This document shows, one piece after another, positions 36,975 to 45,221 of a stretch of DNA of 64,000 nt. The notes under the pieces were generated by a model. The model worked only from the letters and a program-made list of their open reading frames with translations. It made no database searches and was not told the origin of the DNA. How positions within the stretch are numbered: the first letter of the stretch is position 1; every line of letters starts with the position of its first letter. A program made the translations under genes and the position numbers. The stretch lies in NCBI RefSeq assembly GCF_009680455.1, contig NZ_WKRD01000001.1:310001-374000 (forward strand), read 5' to 3'. Source of the DNA: Lachnospira eligens. Lineage in GTDB: Bacteria > Bacillota > Clostridia > Lachnospirales > Lachnospiraceae.

Positions 36975-38720
36975 CTATTCTCCTGCCTCGTCAAAATCAC
37001 CGCCGCCCTGTGTCTGGACCTCGTAGATTTCGCGGTAAACCTTATTGTTCTCAACAAGATTTTCATGAGTATCAAAACCACTCACACAGCCATTCTCAAG
37101 CACCAATATTCTGTCTGCGTCCTGAATACTTGAAATTCTCTGTGATACGATAATCTTGGTAGTTCCTGGTATCTTTGTTGCAAATGCTTTCTTAATCTTA
37201 GCGTCTGTGGCTGTATCAACAGCACTTGTTGAATCATCAAGAATAAGAACCTTAGGATGCTTAAGCAGTGCTCTTGCAATACAGAGTCTCTGTCTCTGTC
37301 CACCGGAAACATTGCTTCCCCCCTGCTCAATCCATGTATTGTATTTGTCAGGCATTCTCTCAATGAATTCATCTGCACAGGCCTGACGGCAGGCTTCTAT
37401 GCAATCCTCCTCACACGCATTTTCATCGCCCCATCTCAAATTATCAAGAATAGTTCCTGAGAAAAGCACATTTTTCTGAAGAACAACTGAAACCTCATTA
37501 CGAAGGGTTTCAAGGTCATAGTCTCTTACATCAATTCCGCCTACACATACGGAACCGTCCTTAACATCATACAGACGGCTTATCAGATTAACGAAGCTTG
37601 ATTTACCACAACCAGTTCCGCCGATAATACCGATTGTCTCACCCGCATTTATATGGATATCTATATCTTCAAGGGCATCCTTGTCGCTGTCCTTCTTGTA
37701 TGTGAAGTTCACATGGTTGAAATCAATTCTTCCATCAGGTACTTCCATCACCGGATTCTCAGGATTAGTTATATCTGCCTTCTCGTTAAGAACCTCAGCA
37801 ATTCGTCTTGCACTCGCTGCACTCATTGATACCATAACAAATATCATAGAAAGCATCATAAGTGCCATCATCATGCTCATTACATAGCTGAACATTGATG
37901 TCAGATTACCCGTTGTCATAGTTCCATCTGTAATAAAATGTGCCGCAAACCACGAAAGCGCAATAATACTTCCATATATAACAAACATCATAATAGGATT
38001 GTTGAAAGCAAGCCATGATTCTGCCTTAACAAATATCTTATAAAGATTCTCGGCAGCCTTACTGAATTTCTTATTCTCATGGTCTTCTCTTACAAATGCT
38101 TTGACAACTCTGATTCCTGTGATATTCTCCTGGACACTTGCATTTAAATCATCATATTTGGCAAAACCTTCTGTGAATATTGGAGTCACCTTATATATAA
38201 TAAAGAAAAGTACAAACCCAAGAAAAATAAGCGCACCTAAGAATATAAGACTTAATGTAGGATTGATAACAAAACACATAACCATACTACATATCATCAT
38301 AAGTGGTGCTCTTACTGCAATTCTTAAAATCATCTGATATGCATTCTGCACATTTGTAACATCAGTAGTCATACGGGTAATAAGACCTGCTGTGCTGTAT
38401 TTGTCTATATTAGAAAATGCGAAGTTCTGGATATTCGAATAGATTCCCTCTCTTAAGTTACATGCAAATCCGGTAGAGGCCAAAGCCGCATATTTTCCTG
38501 CCTGAATTCCAGCAAACAGACTTATAAATGCAAGCACAAGCATAAGTCCGCCATACATTAACACCTTGCTCATGTCTCCCGCCTGAATACCCTTATCGAT
38601 AATACTTGCCGTAACAAACGGAATAAGTATCTCCATAAGAACTTCAACAATTATATATATTGGCGTCTTTATCGAGACTCTTTTATACTCACCAATATAT
38701 GCCGATAAAGTTTTTAACAT
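36975..38720 (-). CDS. ABC exporter half-transporter, degenerate-site subunit
   Basis: A 581-residue MdlA-like half-transporter with six membrane helices and an ATPase domain: Walker A GGTGCGKSS, signature VSGGQRQR, and Walker B LILDDSTSAVD. The catalytic Glu of Walker B is Asp here, while its partner keeps Glu. This is the asymmetry of heterodimeric exporters such as TM287/288 and BmrCD (family knowledge). The start overlaps the end of the marR gene by seven bases, so expression is coupled to the regulator. Confidence 0.93.
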   Translation of the reverse strand: MLKTLSAYIGEYKRVSIKTPIYIIVEVLMEILIPFVTASIIDKGIQAGDMSKVLMYGGLMLVLAFISLFAGIQAGKYAALASTGFACNLREGIYSNIQNFAFSNIDKYSTAGLITRMTTDVTNVQNAYQMILRIAVRAPLMMICSMVMCFVINPTLSLIFLGALIFLGFVLFFIIYKVTPIFTEGFAKYDDLNASVQENITGIRVVKAFVREDHENKKFSKAAENLYKIFVKAESWLAFNNPIMMFVIYGSIIALSWFAAHFITDGTMTTGNLTSMFSYVMSMMMALMMLSMIFVMVSMSAASARRIAEVLNEKADITNPENPVMEVPDGRIDFNHVNFTYKKDSDKDALEDIDIHINAGETIGIIGGTGCGKSSFVNLISRLYDVKDGSVCVGGIDVRDYDLETLRNEVSVVLQKNVLFSGTILDNLRWGDENACEEDCIEACRQACADEFIERMPDKYNTWIEQGGSNVSGGQRQRLCIARALLKHPKVLILDDSTSAVDTATDAKIKKAFATKIPGTTKIIVSQRISSIQDADRILVLENGCVSGFDTHENLVENNKVYREIYEVQTQGGGDFDEAGE

Positions 38721-39169
38721 TTCTTACACTTCCTTTCACAGTTATTCACATCATCGTATACTTTTTGTAACAGACGGTGTAATTCTTCTTTTTCATCAGC
38801 AGAAAGCGCTGAAAGAAACCATTTTTCTTTGTCATGCATTGCCTTGCCTGCATGAACGCACATGGCTCTGCCCTTGTCTGTTATTCTCACATGCTTGACT
38901 CTCTTATCTGAAGGGTCATAGAAGCTTTCTATCATCCCCTTCTTTTCAAGCCTTGCTGCTGTTCCCGCTATTGTCGCCTGGGCTACGCCAAAGTGCTTCT
39001 CTAGCTCCTTAAGCGTAATACATTCATCTTTAGTTTCATTAATTATCATAAGCATCTTAACCTGTGAAGATGTCATGTCATCTGCTCTTAACTCCTCATT
39101 GGCACATCTTCCAAGAATATCATTAAGACGCTTTATAAGTTCTCCACAATGGAGTGACTCTCGCTGCAT
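38714..39169 (-). CDS. MarR-family transcriptional regulator
   Basis: A 151-residue winged-helix repressor. LRADDMTSSQVKMLMII and ITLKELEKHFGVAQATIAG make the helix-turn-helix, followed by the wing YDPSDKRVKHVRITDKG. The C-terminus is Cys/Lys-rich (NNCERKCKKC), which could sense oxidants or metals (speculation). GGGAG precedes ATG 39167-39169. It heads the operon with the two ABC half-transporters, so it most likely represses its own operon and responds to the exported compound. Confidence 0.92.
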   Translation of the reverse strand: MQRESLHCGELIKRLNDILGRCANEELRADDMTSSQVKMLMIINETKDECITLKELEKHFGVAQATIAGTAARLEKKGMIESFYDPSDKRVKHVRITDKGRAMCVHAGKAMHDKEKWFLSALSADEKEELHRLLQKVYDDVNNCERKCKKC

Positions 39170-39179
39170 ATCTGCTCCC

Positions 39180-39202
39180 TTCGTAACAAAACGACATACG
39201 AA
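39180..39202 (-). promoter_or_regulatory. Candidate MarR operator in the leader of the exporter operon
   Basis: TTCGTA (39180-39185) and TACGAA (39197-39202) form an inverted repeat with 11 bases between, starting 11 bases upstream of the marR start codon. MarR operators are often such dyads over the promoter or ribosome site. The role is inference. Confidence 0.45.
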
Positions 39203-39248
39203 CCTGCCATTCTTTTAATAAAAATCTTAAGTCGCTTTGCTATATTAC

Positions 39249-39288
39249 AAAAATGACAGCACGCTGTCAATAGCATGCTGTCATTTTT
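39249..39288 (-). terminator. Terminator of the second pfp gene
   Basis: AAAAATGACAGCA (39249-39261) and TGCTGTCATTTTT (39276-39288) form a perfect 13-bp stem; T-run on the minus strand. A competing inner hairpin TGACAGC/GCTGTCA (39254-39269) shares one arm. Confidence 0.85.
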
Positions 39289-39309
39289 ATTTTTATTTAA
39301 TATTTAATC

Positions 39310-40539
39310 TTATCTGTAATAAGCAGGCTTCAGATGAACCGGAACACCATCTGAGTATTCAGCAATATTAGTTCCCTGAATAAGTGGCCTTACATACTTA
39401 ATATACTCATCAGAAATATCTGTTCCCTCTGCGGTTATCCACTCTGCTGGGAACTTCTTTTCCTTATTGCATATATCGTTCACATCTGCAAGTCCGTAAT
39501 TAATCTCATATCCGTTAGTATCATCTCTTACAAACGTAATCATTTTTCCAGTTTCACCGTCAAGAGCTGCTACAACCGCTGCCTTTCCTGCTTTTTCGGC
39601 TTCATCAATATCTGTTGCTGAAGCAAGAAGTGATGAGCATCTCTGTGGAAGATTAAGCTCAATACTTCTGCATTTGATTCCAAATTCTGCTTTAACATAA
39701 TTTTCAAGATACTTTCCACAGCCTGTAAGCATCTTATGTCCAAAGCCATCAACCGATGCCGCATCTGCATATTCACATATGAATCTGCCGTCTTTGTCCG
39801 CAATTCCTTCCGATACGCACACAACAACTGCAGTTTCCTGTTCAAGTGCCGCCTTAAGTGACTTCTTGAATTCTTCCATATCAAATGCATGCTCTGGCAT
39901 ATATATAAGATAAGGATTTCTGCTATACTCTGTTCTAGCAAGTACTGAGGCCGCTGTAACCCAGCCTGCATGCCTTCCCATAAGTTCAACAATTGTCACA
40001 GACGGATGTGCATAACATGTTGCGTCAAGTATAATTTCTTTTAATGTTGAAGCAACATATTTTGCAGTTGAACCATACCCTGGAGTATGATCTGTCATTA
40101 CAAGATCATTATCAATTGTCTTAGGTACACCTATAAATCTAATGTCCGATTTCTTCAATAATGCCACTCTTGATAATTTTGACACTGTATCCATTGAATC
40201 ATTGCCACCAATATAGAACACATATCCAATGTTCATCTGTGCAAATGTATCAAACAATTTATCATACACCTTATCCCCTAAATCTTCTGGAAGCATATAC
40301 CTGCAACTTCCAAGAAAAGAAGCCGGTGTTATCTTTAATCTATCAATTGGCTCATTATCTGCCACTTCAGAAAGATTAATGAAATTGCCTGCCAGAAATC
40401 CCTCAATTCCATGCACCATGCCATACACAGTGCCAATCTTTTCCTTATTTCTAAGTCCTTCCTCAATCACTCCATATAATGATGAATTAATAACCGCTGT
40501 CGGTCCGCCTGACTGACCTACCAGAATATTCTTTAACAT
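39310..40539 (-). CDS. pfp: Second pyrophosphate-dependent 6-phosphofructokinase
   Basis: A 409-residue paralogue of the pfp at 33779. It keeps GQSGGPTAVINSS, GGNDSMDT and PKTIDNDLV, so it has both PPi-type residues. The start is ATG 40537-40539, seven bases after AGGAGG (40547-40552). The reading frame stays open upstream through 18 glutamine codons (CAACAG repeats), but those precede the ribosome site, and a start there would put a polyglutamine tail on an enzyme whose family begins at this point. The repeat is therefore most likely an untranslated leader. Whether it differs from the first enzyme in regulation or substrate (e.g. sedoheptulose-7-phosphate) is unknown. Confidence 0.9.
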   Translation of the reverse strand: MLKNILVGQSGGPTAVINSSLYGVIEEGLRNKEKIGTVYGMVHGIEGFLAGNFINLSEVADNEPIDRLKITPASFLGSCRYMLPEDLGDKVYDKLFDTFAQMNIGYVFYIGGNDSMDTVSKLSRVALLKKSDIRFIGVPKTIDNDLVMTDHTPGYGSTAKYVASTLKEIILDATCYAHPSVTIVELMGRHAGWVTAASVLARTEYSRNPYLIYMPEHAFDMEEFKKSLKAALEQETAVVVCVSEGIADKDGRFICEYADAASVDGFGHKMLTGCGKYLENYVKAEFGIKCRSIELNLPQRCSSLLASATDIDEAEKAGKAAVVAALDGETGKMITFVRDDTNGYEINYGLADVNDICNKEKKFPAEWITAEGTDISDEYIKYVRPLIQGTNIAEYSDGVPVHLKPAYYR

Positions 40540-40557
40540 ACTCATGCCTCCTATACC

Positions 40558-40613
<56 letters not shown>

Positions 40614-40616
40614 TAG

Positions 40617-40646
40617 ATTGTATCATCTGTTGATTATTGATTGCAA
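40617..40646 (-). promoter_or_regulatory. Candidate promoter of the second pfp gene
   Basis: On the minus strand TTGCAA (40641-40646) and TACAAT (40617-40622) with an 18-base spacer. A start about seven bases downstream would fall at about 40610, at the first base or two of the CAGCAA repeat. Confidence 0.5.
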
Positions 40647-40988
40647 CATGATACCTATCGGTAGTCGCATTTTTTATTTTCTTATAGGAACATTTCAGCC
40701 ATTTTCTATCATTTAAGCTGTCTACACAGCAAAATGTTCCTATAAATTCTGTTTTTGAAAGTCATCTTATAGGTCTTTTTCTGCATTTTCACAACATTTT
40801 TTTCAAAATACACCTATTTTTCTCAAATTCCACCTATAAAGTTAACTTATTTTTAAATTTTATAGGAAACGGCGGCTAAATCGGCAGACAGAAGATAAAA
40901 CTCATATAATAATAATGTTCCTTAACAAGTTGACACATTTCCACTAAGCGTATAATATTCAGTTATTCACACATTTAAGGAGTTTAAT
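40647..40988. other. Spacer with a 14-bp inverted repeat and CCTATA motifs
   Basis: TTATAGGAACATTT (40682-40695) and AAATGTTCCTATAA (40732-40745) are perfect complements with a 36-base loop. TATAGGTC, CACCTAT, CACCTATAAAG and TATAGGAAA recur to about 40867; they resemble the CCTAC/GTAGG clusters elsewhere but with CCTAT. No gene is seen. The dtd promoter is probably in the last 80 bases. Confidence 0.5.
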
Positions 40989-41435
40989 ATGAGATTCGTA
41001 ATACAGCGTGTTAATCATGCAAATGTTAAGATAGATGGCGAAGTTGTTGGAAATATCGGACATGGGCTTCTGATTCTTTTCGGGGCTGGTCAGGACGATA
41101 CAGAAGAAATGCTTCCAAAATATGTAGACAAGATATGCAAAATGCGTATTTTTGAAGACGAGAATGGCAAAACTAATCTGTCGCTGGCAGATGTCAGTGG
41201 CGAGCTGCTTATTGTAAGCCAGTTTACACTTTATGCGGACTGCCGCAAAGGCAACCGTCCAAGCTTTACCAATGCCGGCGCGCCTGATATGGCTAACGCC
41301 CTCTATGAAAAATTCGTCGCAATGTGCCGTGAACGTGTTCCTAAAGTTGAAACCGGCAGATTCGGTGCTGATATGAAGGTCAGCCTTGAAAACGACGGAC
41401 CATTCACAATACTGATAGATAGTGAGGATTTCTGA
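40989..41435 (+). CDS. dtd: D-aminoacyl-tRNA deacylase
   Basis: A 148-residue DTD that removes D-amino acids (and glycine from tRNA-Ala) mischarged on tRNA. The N-terminus [17 protein letters not shown], the [17 protein letters not shown] block and the Gly-cisPro motif in [10 protein letters not shown] are all present. AAGGAG precedes ATG 40989. A small hypothetical gene follows directly. Confidence 0.95.
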   Translation: MRFVIQRVNHANVKIDGEVVGNIGHGLLILFGAGQDDTEEMLPKYVDKICKMRIFEDENGKTNLSLADVSGELLIVSQFTLYADCRKGNRPSFTNAGAPDMANALYEKFVAMCRERVPKVETGRFGADMKVSLENDGPFTILIDSEDF

Positions 41436-41436
41436 T

Positions 41437-41709
41437 ATGTTTAGAATGTGGTGTAAGCTCTTTGACGACAGAGGGCATCTTATCAAAGACACTGTAATTA
41501 AAAATGCGGATTCTGATTTAAACAGAACCCGCAAAATATTCGCTGCTATTCATGACGCATGCTATGAATTCGACCTTGCCGAGCCAATCTGGCTCGATTC
41601 CAATGTTTCAGAATTCCAGCGCCACTCGAAAGTACGCTTCACTAAAGATAACTTTGTTGAAGATATCGAATTTGCTTATATGGAAATTGAGGTTATTGAG
41701 GAAGATTAG
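41437..41709 (+). CDS. Conserved-looking small protein downstream of dtd
   Basis: A 90-residue protein starting at ATG 41437, one base after the dtd stop, with GAGG nine bases upstream. It is mixed alpha/beta, with FRMWCKLFDDRGHLIKDTVI at the start and an acidic end (VEDIEFAYMEIEVIEED). No motif I can name. The tight spacing suggests it is co-expressed with dtd. Confidence 0.7.
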   Translation: MFRMWCKLFDDRGHLIKDTVIKNADSDLNRTRKIFAAIHDACYEFDLAEPIWLDSNVSEFQRHSKVRFTKDNFVEDIEFAYMEIEVIEED

Positions 41710-41728
41710 AAATACATTGACTTTTTGC

Positions 41729-41802
41729 GCGAAGAATATCAACTTTCATCCGCAATATATCAATTTCGTGCGAAGAATATCAATTTAATTTGATATATTG
41801 CG
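41729..41802. repeat. Direct repeat plus 13-bp inverted repeat after the dtd pair
   Basis: GCGAAGAATATCAA occurs at 41729-41742 and again at 41770-41783. CGCAATATATCAA (41751-41763) and TTGATATATTGCG (41790-41802) are perfect complements, followed by TTTTAAAA. The hairpin may terminate the dtd operon, but the nested direct repeat is not needed for that. Confidence 0.65.
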
Positions 41803-41842
41803 TTTTAAAAAACATTCTTCTTTTTAACATCTAATTATAGTG

Positions 41843-41871
41843 AAAATGCGGACTCCAACCGGAATCCGCAT
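41843..41871 (-). terminator. Terminator of the hydroxyacid dehydrogenase gene
   Basis: ATGCGGA (41846-41852) pairs with TCCGCAT (41865-41871), with an inner CC/GG after a mismatch; TTTTC follows on the minus strand. Confidence 0.7.
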
Positions 41872-41899
41872 CCATCTCATATATATTTATTACCATACA

Positions 41900-42862
41900 T
41901 TATACAATAACATTTCGCTCTTCCCCAGCCATAAATGCCTTGATATTAAGATATATCTCGTCCATCAGGCGGGTTCTCGCCTCGTATGTCGCCCATGCAA
42001 CATGAGGGGTAACGATAAGCTTGTTGCTGTCCTTAATTGTAAGAAGAGGATTGTCCTTAGCAACTGGCTCAGTAGTTATTACATCAAGTCCTGCCGCTGC
42101 AATCACGCCTTCATTAAGCGCTTTTACAAGGTCTGCGTCATTAACAATCGGGCCACGTCCAAGATTCAGAAGAACTGCGCCGCTCTTCATCTTCTTAAGT
42201 GTCTCATAATTAAACAGATTTTCTGTATATTTGTTAAGCGGTGCATGAATTGACACGATGTCCGATTTCTTCAAAAATTCATCAAGCTCATATCTTTCGT
42301 ATGGCACATCATAGCTGTGACCGCTTGCTGAATAGTATATTACATTACAGCCAAAGTCTGCCGCAATCTTGGCAACGCCTCTTCCTATATTGCCAAGTCC
42401 GACAATTCCCCATGTCTTTCCTGCAAGTTCATGGAACACATTTGCAAAATGTGAGAAGCAAGGCCACTCGGCATACTCACCGCTCTTTACGAAGTCATCA
42501 TAATATCTCATCTTCTCGATAAGATAAAATGCAAGTGCAAATGTGTGCTGTATAACTGACTGTGTTGAATATCCAGCAACATTGGCAACCCTTATTCCAT
42601 GCGCTTTGGCATATTCTGTATCAATATTGTTGTAGCCTGTAGCTGCCTCTGCCACCATCTTAAGATTAGGCGCAGCTGCCATGCACTCTGCGTTCATGTT
42701 AGTTTTATTAATAATAACGACATCAGGATTATGCTCTTTCATTCTTGCAACAGCTTCCTCATAAGAACTTAAGCTGTATGTCACAACTTCGCCAAGCCTG
42801 TTAAACTGCTCAAGCGAAATATCATCTCCGTATGTCATAGTTTCCAACATAAGTATCTTCAT
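41900..42862 (-). CDS. D-2-hydroxyacid dehydrogenase
   Basis: A 320-residue NAD-dependent dehydrogenase of the glycerate/phosphoglycerate type. GLGNIGRGVAKIA binds NAD, and the catalytic Arg-Glu-His appear in LNLGRGPIV, VITTEP and TPHVAWAT. Substrate could be hydroxypyruvate/glycerate or 2-ketoisocaproate-like acids. Start ATG 42860-42862 follows GGAGG; an upstream ATG at 42883 lacks a site. A short gene lies upstream on the same strand. Confidence 0.9.
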   Translation of the reverse strand: MKILMLETMTYGDDISLEQFNRLGEVVTYSLSSYEEAVARMKEHNPDVVIINKTNMNAECMAAAPNLKMVAEAATGYNNIDTEYAKAHGIRVANVAGYSTQSVIQHTFALAFYLIEKMRYYDDFVKSGEYAEWPCFSHFANVFHELAGKTWGIVGLGNIGRGVAKIAADFGCNVIYYSASGHSYDVPYERYELDEFLKKSDIVSIHAPLNKYTENLFNYETLKKMKSGAVLLNLGRGPIVNDADLVKALNEGVIAAAGLDVITTEPVAKDNPLLTIKDSNKLIVTPHVAWATYEARTRLMDEIYLNIKAFMAGEERNVIV

Positions 42863-42895
42863 ATTAATCCTCCGTTTCTGCACATTTTTGCATAA

Positions 42896-43090
42896 TCATC
42901 GTACATTTTTAATAATTTCCCTGTACTGTTTATTTAGTTTCACAAGCTCCCTGTCTACATTTTTTAGTAAAAAAAGTCGTCCTGCACCTTTCATTTTCTT
43001 AAATGGTTTTACAGTCAGCCTGCTATGTATATCGACATTTCCGCTGTCATCATCTGCATAATTTCTGATTGCTATTAATACAGTCTGCAT
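42896..43090 (-). CDS. Small basic protein of unknown function
   Basis: A 64-residue protein starting at ATG 43088-43090 after GGGAGG. It begins MQTVLIAIRNYADDDSGNVD and ends in a Lys/Arg-rich helix (LVKLNKQYREIIKNVR). No family recognised. It is 33 bases upstream of the hydroxyacid dehydrogenase start and probably shares its transcript. Confidence 0.6.
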   Translation of the reverse strand: MQTVLIAIRNYADDDSGNVDIHSRLTVKPFKKMKGAGRLFLLKNVDRELVKLNKQYREIIKNVR

Positions 43091-43168
43091 ATAAACCTCC
43101 CAAAAGACATTGAATACTACCGCATTATACAACTTAATTAAAGCAGATATTGTCGAACCACCGTCTGA

Positions 43169-43861
43169 TTAAATATTTGCAACAAGTTCCTTCATAACCT
43201 TGACATTGTTAGCAATTGCGAGCTTTTCAAATGCCGGGTAATCCATTGTTGCACTGTCATCAGCCTTATCTGATATGGTTCTTAATATTACAAATGGAAC
43301 TTTATTAAGGTAAGAAACCTGTGCTATCGCTGCTCCCTCCATCTCTGTACAGAAGCCATCGAAATTGCTGCTGATTCTCTCCTTAACAGCCTTGTCTGAT
43401 ATGAACTGGTCGCCGCTTACAACTCTGCCGACATGAACTCCGATTTCCGGAACTGCATTTTTACAAGCCTCGCCAGCAAGTTTAATAAGTCTTTCGTCTG
43501 CTGCAAATGAAAGTGTATCCATTCTTGGAATCTGTCCTAAAGGATATCCAAATCCTGTCGCATCCATGTCATGATGAAGAACATCTGATGAAATAACAAC
43601 ATCTGCAATATCAATCTCTGCCTTAAGTGAACCAGCGATTCCTGTATTAATAATGTAGTCTGCTTTGAAGTCATCGACAAGAATCTGTGTGCATGCCGCA
43701 GCATTAACCTTACCAATTCCGCTTCTTACAATAACAACATCTTTCCCGGCAAGCTTTCCTGCTTTAAATGTCATGCATGCCTTAGTTTCCTCGCGGGTAA
43801 TCTCCATTACCTCAACAAGCTGTTCTACTTCTTCGTCCATTGCGCCAATAATGCCTATCAT
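43169..43861 (-). CDS. mtnN: 5'-methylthioadenosine/S-adenosylhomocysteine nucleosidase
   Basis: A 230-residue nucleosidase that cleaves MTA and SAH, part of the activated methyl cycle. IGIIGAMDEEVEQL at the start, VRSGIGKVNAAACTQ, and the catalytic Glu/Asp in CTEMEGAAIAQV and TISDKAD are typical. AGGAGG precedes ATG 43859-43861. It diverges from the TSCPD/radical SAM pair across the long palindrome. Confidence 0.95.
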   Translation of the reverse strand: MIGIIGAMDEEVEQLVEVMEITREETKACMTFKAGKLAGKDVVIVRSGIGKVNAAACTQILVDDFKADYIINTGIAGSLKAEIDIADVVISSDVLHHDMDATGFGYPLGQIPRMDTLSFAADERLIKLAGEACKNAVPEIGVHVGRVVSGDQFISDKAVKERISSNFDGFCTEMEGAAIAQVSYLNKVPFVILRTISDKADDSATMDYPAFEKLAIANNVKVMKELVANI

Positions 43862-43968
43862 AAATCCTCCTTATATATCCATTTCAAACTGCATACATTA
43901 TAATTGAACATTTGCAATAAAACAACTTATGCTTTTTCATATCCTGTAAAAGTGTTATACTGTAATTA

Positions 43969-44083
43969 GGTATATGTACTAACATTGTGAGAAATTGATA
44001 GATTATCGCATAGCACGCTAAGTGCCGGCGACTCCAAAGCACTCTGCGCTAATCTGTCAATTTCTCACAACAATACATATACC
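43969..44083. repeat. 115-bp long imperfect palindrome upstream of the TSCPD gene
   Basis: The outer arms GGTATATGTA (43969-43978) and TACATATACC (44074-44083) are perfect complements. After a 6/3-base internal loop, 26-base arms follow (43985-44010 and 44045-44070) that pair with only one mismatch and one G-U; each contains GAGAAATTGA or TCAATTTCTC. The 34-base apex offers two exclusive short stems: AGTGC (44021) with GCACT (44039), or GCAC (44013) with GTGC (44022). A TATACT -10-like element at 43956-43961 would put the whole palindrome in the leader of the next gene. It could also be a MITE-like element; no clear target duplication is seen. Confidence 0.8.
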
Positions 44084-44124
44084 GAATAACTAATAATGCA
44101 AGAAAGATAAGTAAGGAGATTTTT

Positions 44125-44373
44125 ATGAAATTTAAGACTTCAGGCGTATGTTCACGTGCAATAGATTTTGATGTTGTTGATGGAAAGGTTGTTAATGTGC
44201 ATTTCACTGGCGGATGTGCCGGCAATACTCAGGGCGTTGCTGCTCTTATCGAGGGCATGGACATTGACGAAGCTATCAAAAGAATGGACGGTATCAAATG
44301 TGGCTATAAGGACACATCATGTCCTGACCAGCTTGCTAAAGCCTTAAAGGAATATAAGAAAGATAATGAATAG
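44125..44373 (+). CDS. TSCPD-domain protein
   Basis: An 82-residue protein made only of a TSCPD domain: GVCSRAIDFDVVDGKV, FTGGCAGNTQGVAALI and DTSCPDQLAKAL. Conserved Cys residues (GVC, GGCAGN, IKCG, TSCPD) could bind metal or an Fe-S cluster. The domain also occurs at the end of some ribonucleotide reductases; stand-alone forms are uncharacterised. AAGGAG precedes ATG 44125. It overlaps the radical SAM gene by eight bases, suggesting a common task. Confidence 0.88.
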   Translation: MKFKTSGVCSRAIDFDVVDGKVVNVHFTGGCAGNTQGVAALIEGMDIDEAIKRMDGIKCGYKDTSCPDQLAKALKEYKKDNE

Positions 44374-45169
44374 TGTCGCGCGATTTAAAAGAGTTTATGT
44401 CGAGATAACAAGCAGCTGCAACCTGCACTGTTCTTTCTGTCAGGAAACTCTGAGAAAACCACATTTTATGAGTGTGGACGAATTCCGCACAGTGATTGAA
44501 AGAATCGGACATTATACTAATTACATTTATCTTCATGTTAAAGGTGAGCCGCTTCTTCACCCACAGCTTGGTGAAATTCTTAAGATATGTCAGGATGCTG
44601 ATATGACAGTAAATCTTACTACCAATGCAACGCTTATTAAAGAGAAGCTTCCGGTTTTACTGGAGTATCCTGTGCATCAGATTAATGTGTCGCTTCACAG
44701 TGCTGACGATAACGACTGCATTGACATGGATTCTTATATTCATAATCTTTTTGAATCCTGCGAAACGCTTCTTGATAAGACTGACACTGAGATTTCACTA
44801 AGACTCTGGAATACTAAGAAAGAGCCATTTCTGTTTGGTGAGAAGAACTGCACAATCAAGAGACATCTTTATATAAATGTTCAGTCTCCGTTTGAATGGC
44901 CTGATGTGAACAGCACTTATTGTAATGAGCGCGGATTCTGTCAGGGACTCCGCCAGCATATGGCTATTCTGTGTGACGGCACTGTCGTTCCGTGCTGTCT
45001 TGACGGTAATGGAGTGATGGCTCTTGGCAATATTCTTGATTCAACACTTGAGGAAATCCTTTCAAGCCCACGAAGCGTTGCATTTATGGAGGGATTCAAG
45101 AAAAAGACTGCGGTCGAACCGCTCTGTATGCATTGCAGCTTTAAGGAAAGATTTGCTCATAAAATGTAA
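44366..45169 (+). CDS. Radical SAM/SPASM-domain protein
   Basis: A 267-residue radical SAM enzyme. The cluster motif is CNLHCSFC (C-x3-C-x2-C), followed by LHVKGEPLLHP. The C-terminal CQGLRQHMAILCDGTVVPCC and CMHCSF carry the SPASM-type cysteines for extra Fe-S clusters. Members mature peptides or modify metabolites; the middle of the protein is short. ATG 44366 lies inside the end of the TSCPD gene, so translation is coupled. No precursor-peptide gene is seen nearby. Confidence 0.9.
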   Translation: MNSVARFKRVYVEITSSCNLHCSFCQETLRKPHFMSVDEFRTVIERIGHYTNYIYLHVKGEPLLHPQLGEILKICQDADMTVNLTTNATLIKEKLPVLLEYPVHQINVSLHSADDNDCIDMDSYIHNLFESCETLLDKTDTEISLRLWNTKKEPFLFGEKNCTIKRHLYINVQSPFEWPDVNSTYCNERGFCQGLRQHMAILCDGTVVPCCLDGNGVMALGNILDSTLEEILSSPRSVAFMEGFKKKTAVEPLCMHCSFKERFAHKM

Positions 45170-45221
45170 TGATACATTTGAACAAATCGCACATTTTATT
45201 ATATTTTCAGGAGAATGACCT

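Noticed and set aside
41437..41709. Small gene after dtd as a toxin-antitoxin component
   Set aside because: No matching partner gene, no toxin or HTH motif; only tight linkage to dtd is supported.
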